In this document: in pieces, positions 6,362-7,781 of the stretch
Layout of the letters: each line of letters begins with the position of its first letter
How positions within the stretch are numbered: position 1 is the first letter of the stretch
DNA from: Marinilabiliales bacterium
GTDB lineage: Bacteria > Bacteroidota > Bacteroidia > Bacteroidales > F082
DNA length: 7,781 nucleotides
Assembly (NCBI GenBank): GCA_002869465.1
Contig: PKSW01000212.1
Span: forward strand, 1-7,781
Direction: 5' to 3'
Program-made: the position numbers and the translations under genes
The notes under the pieces: generated by a model
Database searches by the model: none
Told to the model about the DNA's origin: nothing
What the model saw: the letters and a program-made list of their open reading frames with translations, nothing else

Positions 6362-7498
6362 ATGAAGAGGACTTTAAATATAATAATTATGCTCTTTTTC
6401 ATGGTGATTTTGTTACTGCCGACTTTGTCAGAAATAATTCCTGTTTTTCCTGTAATTGAAAGTGCTGAAAACAGGGAAATGAAAAGTTTTCCAGAGATAT
6501 CCTATGCTAAATTGGATAGCTTCCCTCAAGGATTCGATGATTATTATTCTGATAATTTCATTGTAAGAGACCATTTATTAAGACTGAATGGAAAAATTAA
6601 ATTTCAATGGTTTTATATACCACCGCATCAAGGGAAGGCATTCATGGGCCGACAGGGCTGGATGTATGCTGTAAAAGACGAGATGGATATTTATTTAGGC
6701 AACAATATTTTTACAGAAGATACATTACAGCGATTTGTCGATATATTAAAATATCGCAACCATATACTGGATAGCCTCCATTGTAAATATTATTTTGTTA
6801 TCGTGCCCATAAAAACAACAATTTATCCTGAATATCTGCCCCTATCAAAAATAAAGTCTAATCAAAGAACATTAACAGATCAGATTGTGACGGAACTTGG
6901 CAAATATTCCAATATAAATTTAATTGATCTCAGGGGTGAAATGATAGATCAAAAGGGAGCAAATAGGTTATATTATAAAACGGACAACCACTGGAATGAA
7001 TTTGGAGGATATGTAGCTTACAGGATAATTATGGAATACCTTAACCGAGATTTTCCTGATTTGAATCCTATTGACATTTCAGAGTTTGATATTGTAACTT
7101 CGGAAGTTGAAGGAAAGATGTTAACTAATTTAATGGGCATCATAGGTGAAGTTTCTGAAATTGATATAAGCTTAGTACCTAAGTTCGAAAAGGAGGCGTC
7201 AGAAGGTGAAGAAAGTAATTATCCTGTACCCGGCTATTTTCCTTATAAAGATTCATATGAACGCGTCTATCTTACAAATAATAGCGAGCAACCAAAACTT
7301 CTTATGATCCACGATTCATTTGGAAGCACTTTGATTCCTTTTTTAAGTGAACATTTCAGCAAAAGTGTTTTTATTTTTGACGGATGGCAGCATGCTTTTA
7401 ATGAAGAAATCGTTCTGAATGAGAAACCAGATATCTATATACAGTTAGTTGTAGAATCTTTGTTGCCTAATATTCCCAAAAATGCAGAAAAGCCATAA
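6362..7498 (+). CDS. AlgX/AlgJ-like SGNH-type O-acyltransferase (DxHW family), membrane-anchored
   Basis: Extracytoplasmic partner of the MBOAT protein, 378 residues, expected to place the acyl group on the polymer. Residues 5-25 form one hydrophobic segment that acts as an uncleaved anchor or signal sequence. The catalytic residues occur in AlgX order: Asp208 and His210 in YKTDNHWNEFGG, and the likely nucleophile Ser319 in MIHDSFGS. The early AENREMKSFPEI stretch followed by FDDYYSDNFIVRDHL is typical of these proteins and precedes the SGNH fold. The C-terminal PDIYIQLVVESLL also matches the family pattern. No carbohydrate-binding module like that of AlgX follows, so the overall form is closer to AlgJ/AlgV. 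The start lies 6 bases after the acyltransferase stop with a weak purine-rich AGGATA ahead of it, implying translational linkage. An esterase role is possible from the fold, but the genetic pairing favours acyl transfer. Confidence 0.88.
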   Translation: MKRTLNIIIMLFFMVILLLPTLSEIIPVFPVIESAENREMKSFPEISYAKLDSFPQGFDDYYSDNFIVRDHLLRLNGKIKFQWFYIPPHQGKAFMGRQGWMYAVKDEMDIYLGNNIFTEDTLQRFVDILKYRNHILDSLHCKYYFVIVPIKTTIYPEYLPLSKIKSNQRTLTDQIVTELGKYSNINLIDLRGEMIDQKGANRLYYKTDNHWNEFGGYVAYRIIMEYLNRDFPDLNPIDISEFDIVTSEVEGKMLTNLMGIIGEVSEIDISLVPKFEKEASEGEESNYPVPGYFPYKDSYERVYLTNNSEQPKLLMIHDSFGSTLIPFLSEHFSKSVFIFDGWQHAFNEEIVLNEKPDIYIQLVVESLLPNIPKNAEKP

Positions 7499-7591
7499 AT
7501 AACCATAGTAGTAGAATTAAGTTGACCGATTCAGAAAGGTATATTTTTGTATAATAATCTTTTTTTCTATATATATTTCTTTCGCTAAAGT
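7499..7591. other. Convergent AT-rich interval between SGNH gene and mnmE
   Basis: This interval holds the 3' ends of two opposing transcripts. It has a T-run at 7560-7566 after a weak TATA/TATA fold on the + strand, and a 4-bp CTTT/AAAG hairpin just past the mnmE stop. Neither is a stable intrinsic terminator, so no terminator is called. Confidence 0.5.
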
Positions 7592-7781
7592 TTACTTTCC
7601 GATACAGAACTTGGAAAAAATTGAACCCAATACTTCATCAGTGGTAATCTCGCCGGTGATGGTACCCAGATGGTGTAATGCTTGCCGGATATCAATCGCA
7701 ACAAGGTCGGTAGGGATGTTGTCGGATAATGCTTCTTCTACCAAAATCAGTGAATTTAACGCGTTTATAAGCGCATCGTAA
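7592..7781 (-). CDS. mnmE: tRNA modification GTPase MnmE (TrmE), C-terminal 62 residues (5' end outside window)
   Basis: With MnmG this cytoplasmic GTPase makes the carboxymethylaminomethyl (or aminomethyl) group on uridine 34 of certain tRNAs. The minus-strand frame from the window edge reads YDALINALNSL, then LVAIDIRQALHHLGTITGE, TTDEVLGSIFSKFCIGK and a TAA stop. The VAIDIRQAL, LGxITGE and DEVLxxIFSKFCIGK blocks are the diagnostic end of MnmE, and the terminal C-I-G-K motif holds the cysteine known to be essential for modification. The N-terminal folate-binding and G domains lie beyond the window. It converges on the SGNH gene with 93 bases between the two stops. Codon composition is GC-richer than the neighbouring cassette, like pta. 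Confidence 0.96.
   Translation of the reverse strand, partial: YDALINALNSLILVEEALSDNIPTDLVAIDIRQALHHLGTITGEITTDEVLGSIFSKFCIGK

Noticed and set aside
7520..7591. Bidirectional terminator between the SGNH gene and mnmE
   Set aside because: Only 4-bp AT-rich or short stems could be found around the T-run; too weak to call.
1..7781. CRISPR array, tRNA, rRNA or insertion sequence
   Set aside because: No regularly spaced repeats, no tRNA cloverleaf landmarks, no rRNA sequence and no transposase coding region were seen on either strand.

Overview
The window looks like chromosomal DNA from a member of the Bacteroidota. The large secreted protein ends in a type IX secretion (T9SS) type A sorting domain, a system essentially confined to this phylum. 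A promoter-like TAnnTTTG element lies upstream of the acyltransferase gene, and starts show no strong Shine-Dalgarno sequence. The sequence does not allow a genus to be named.

Layout: (1) bases 1-709 hold the 3' end of a phosphate acetyltransferase gene (pta, + strand). (2) Bases 710-1015 are non-coding, with a weak imperfect hairpin, an 8-bp inverted repeat, an 8-bp direct repeat and a good intrinsic terminator. (3) Bases 1016-4846 encode a 1276-residue secreted multidomain protein with a papain-like cysteine peptidase domain, several beta-sandwich modules, a flavodoxin/GATase-like module and the T9SS sorting domain. (4) Bases 4901-6355 and 6362-7498 form a tight two-gene unit: an AlgI-like MBOAT membrane O-acyltransferase and an AlgX/AlgJ-like SGNH-type partner. 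(5) Bases 7592-7781 on the minus strand are the 3' end of mnmE (trmE), the tRNA-modification GTPase, which converges on the cassette.

How it fits together: pta (acetyl-CoA/acetyl-phosphate metabolism) and mnmE are housekeeping genes. The three genes between them all concern the cell envelope or exterior and are visibly more AT-rich, so this looks like an accessory insertion between two core genes. The MBOAT/SGNH pair very probably transfers acyl (usually acetyl) groups to an extracytoplasmic glycan. No glycan synthesis or export gene is present in the window, so the substrate is unknown. Any link between the secreted peptidase-like protein and the acyltransferase pair is inferred from adjacency only. 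The families are recognisable; the more unusual points are the domain architecture of the large protein and the unexplained structured intergenic region.
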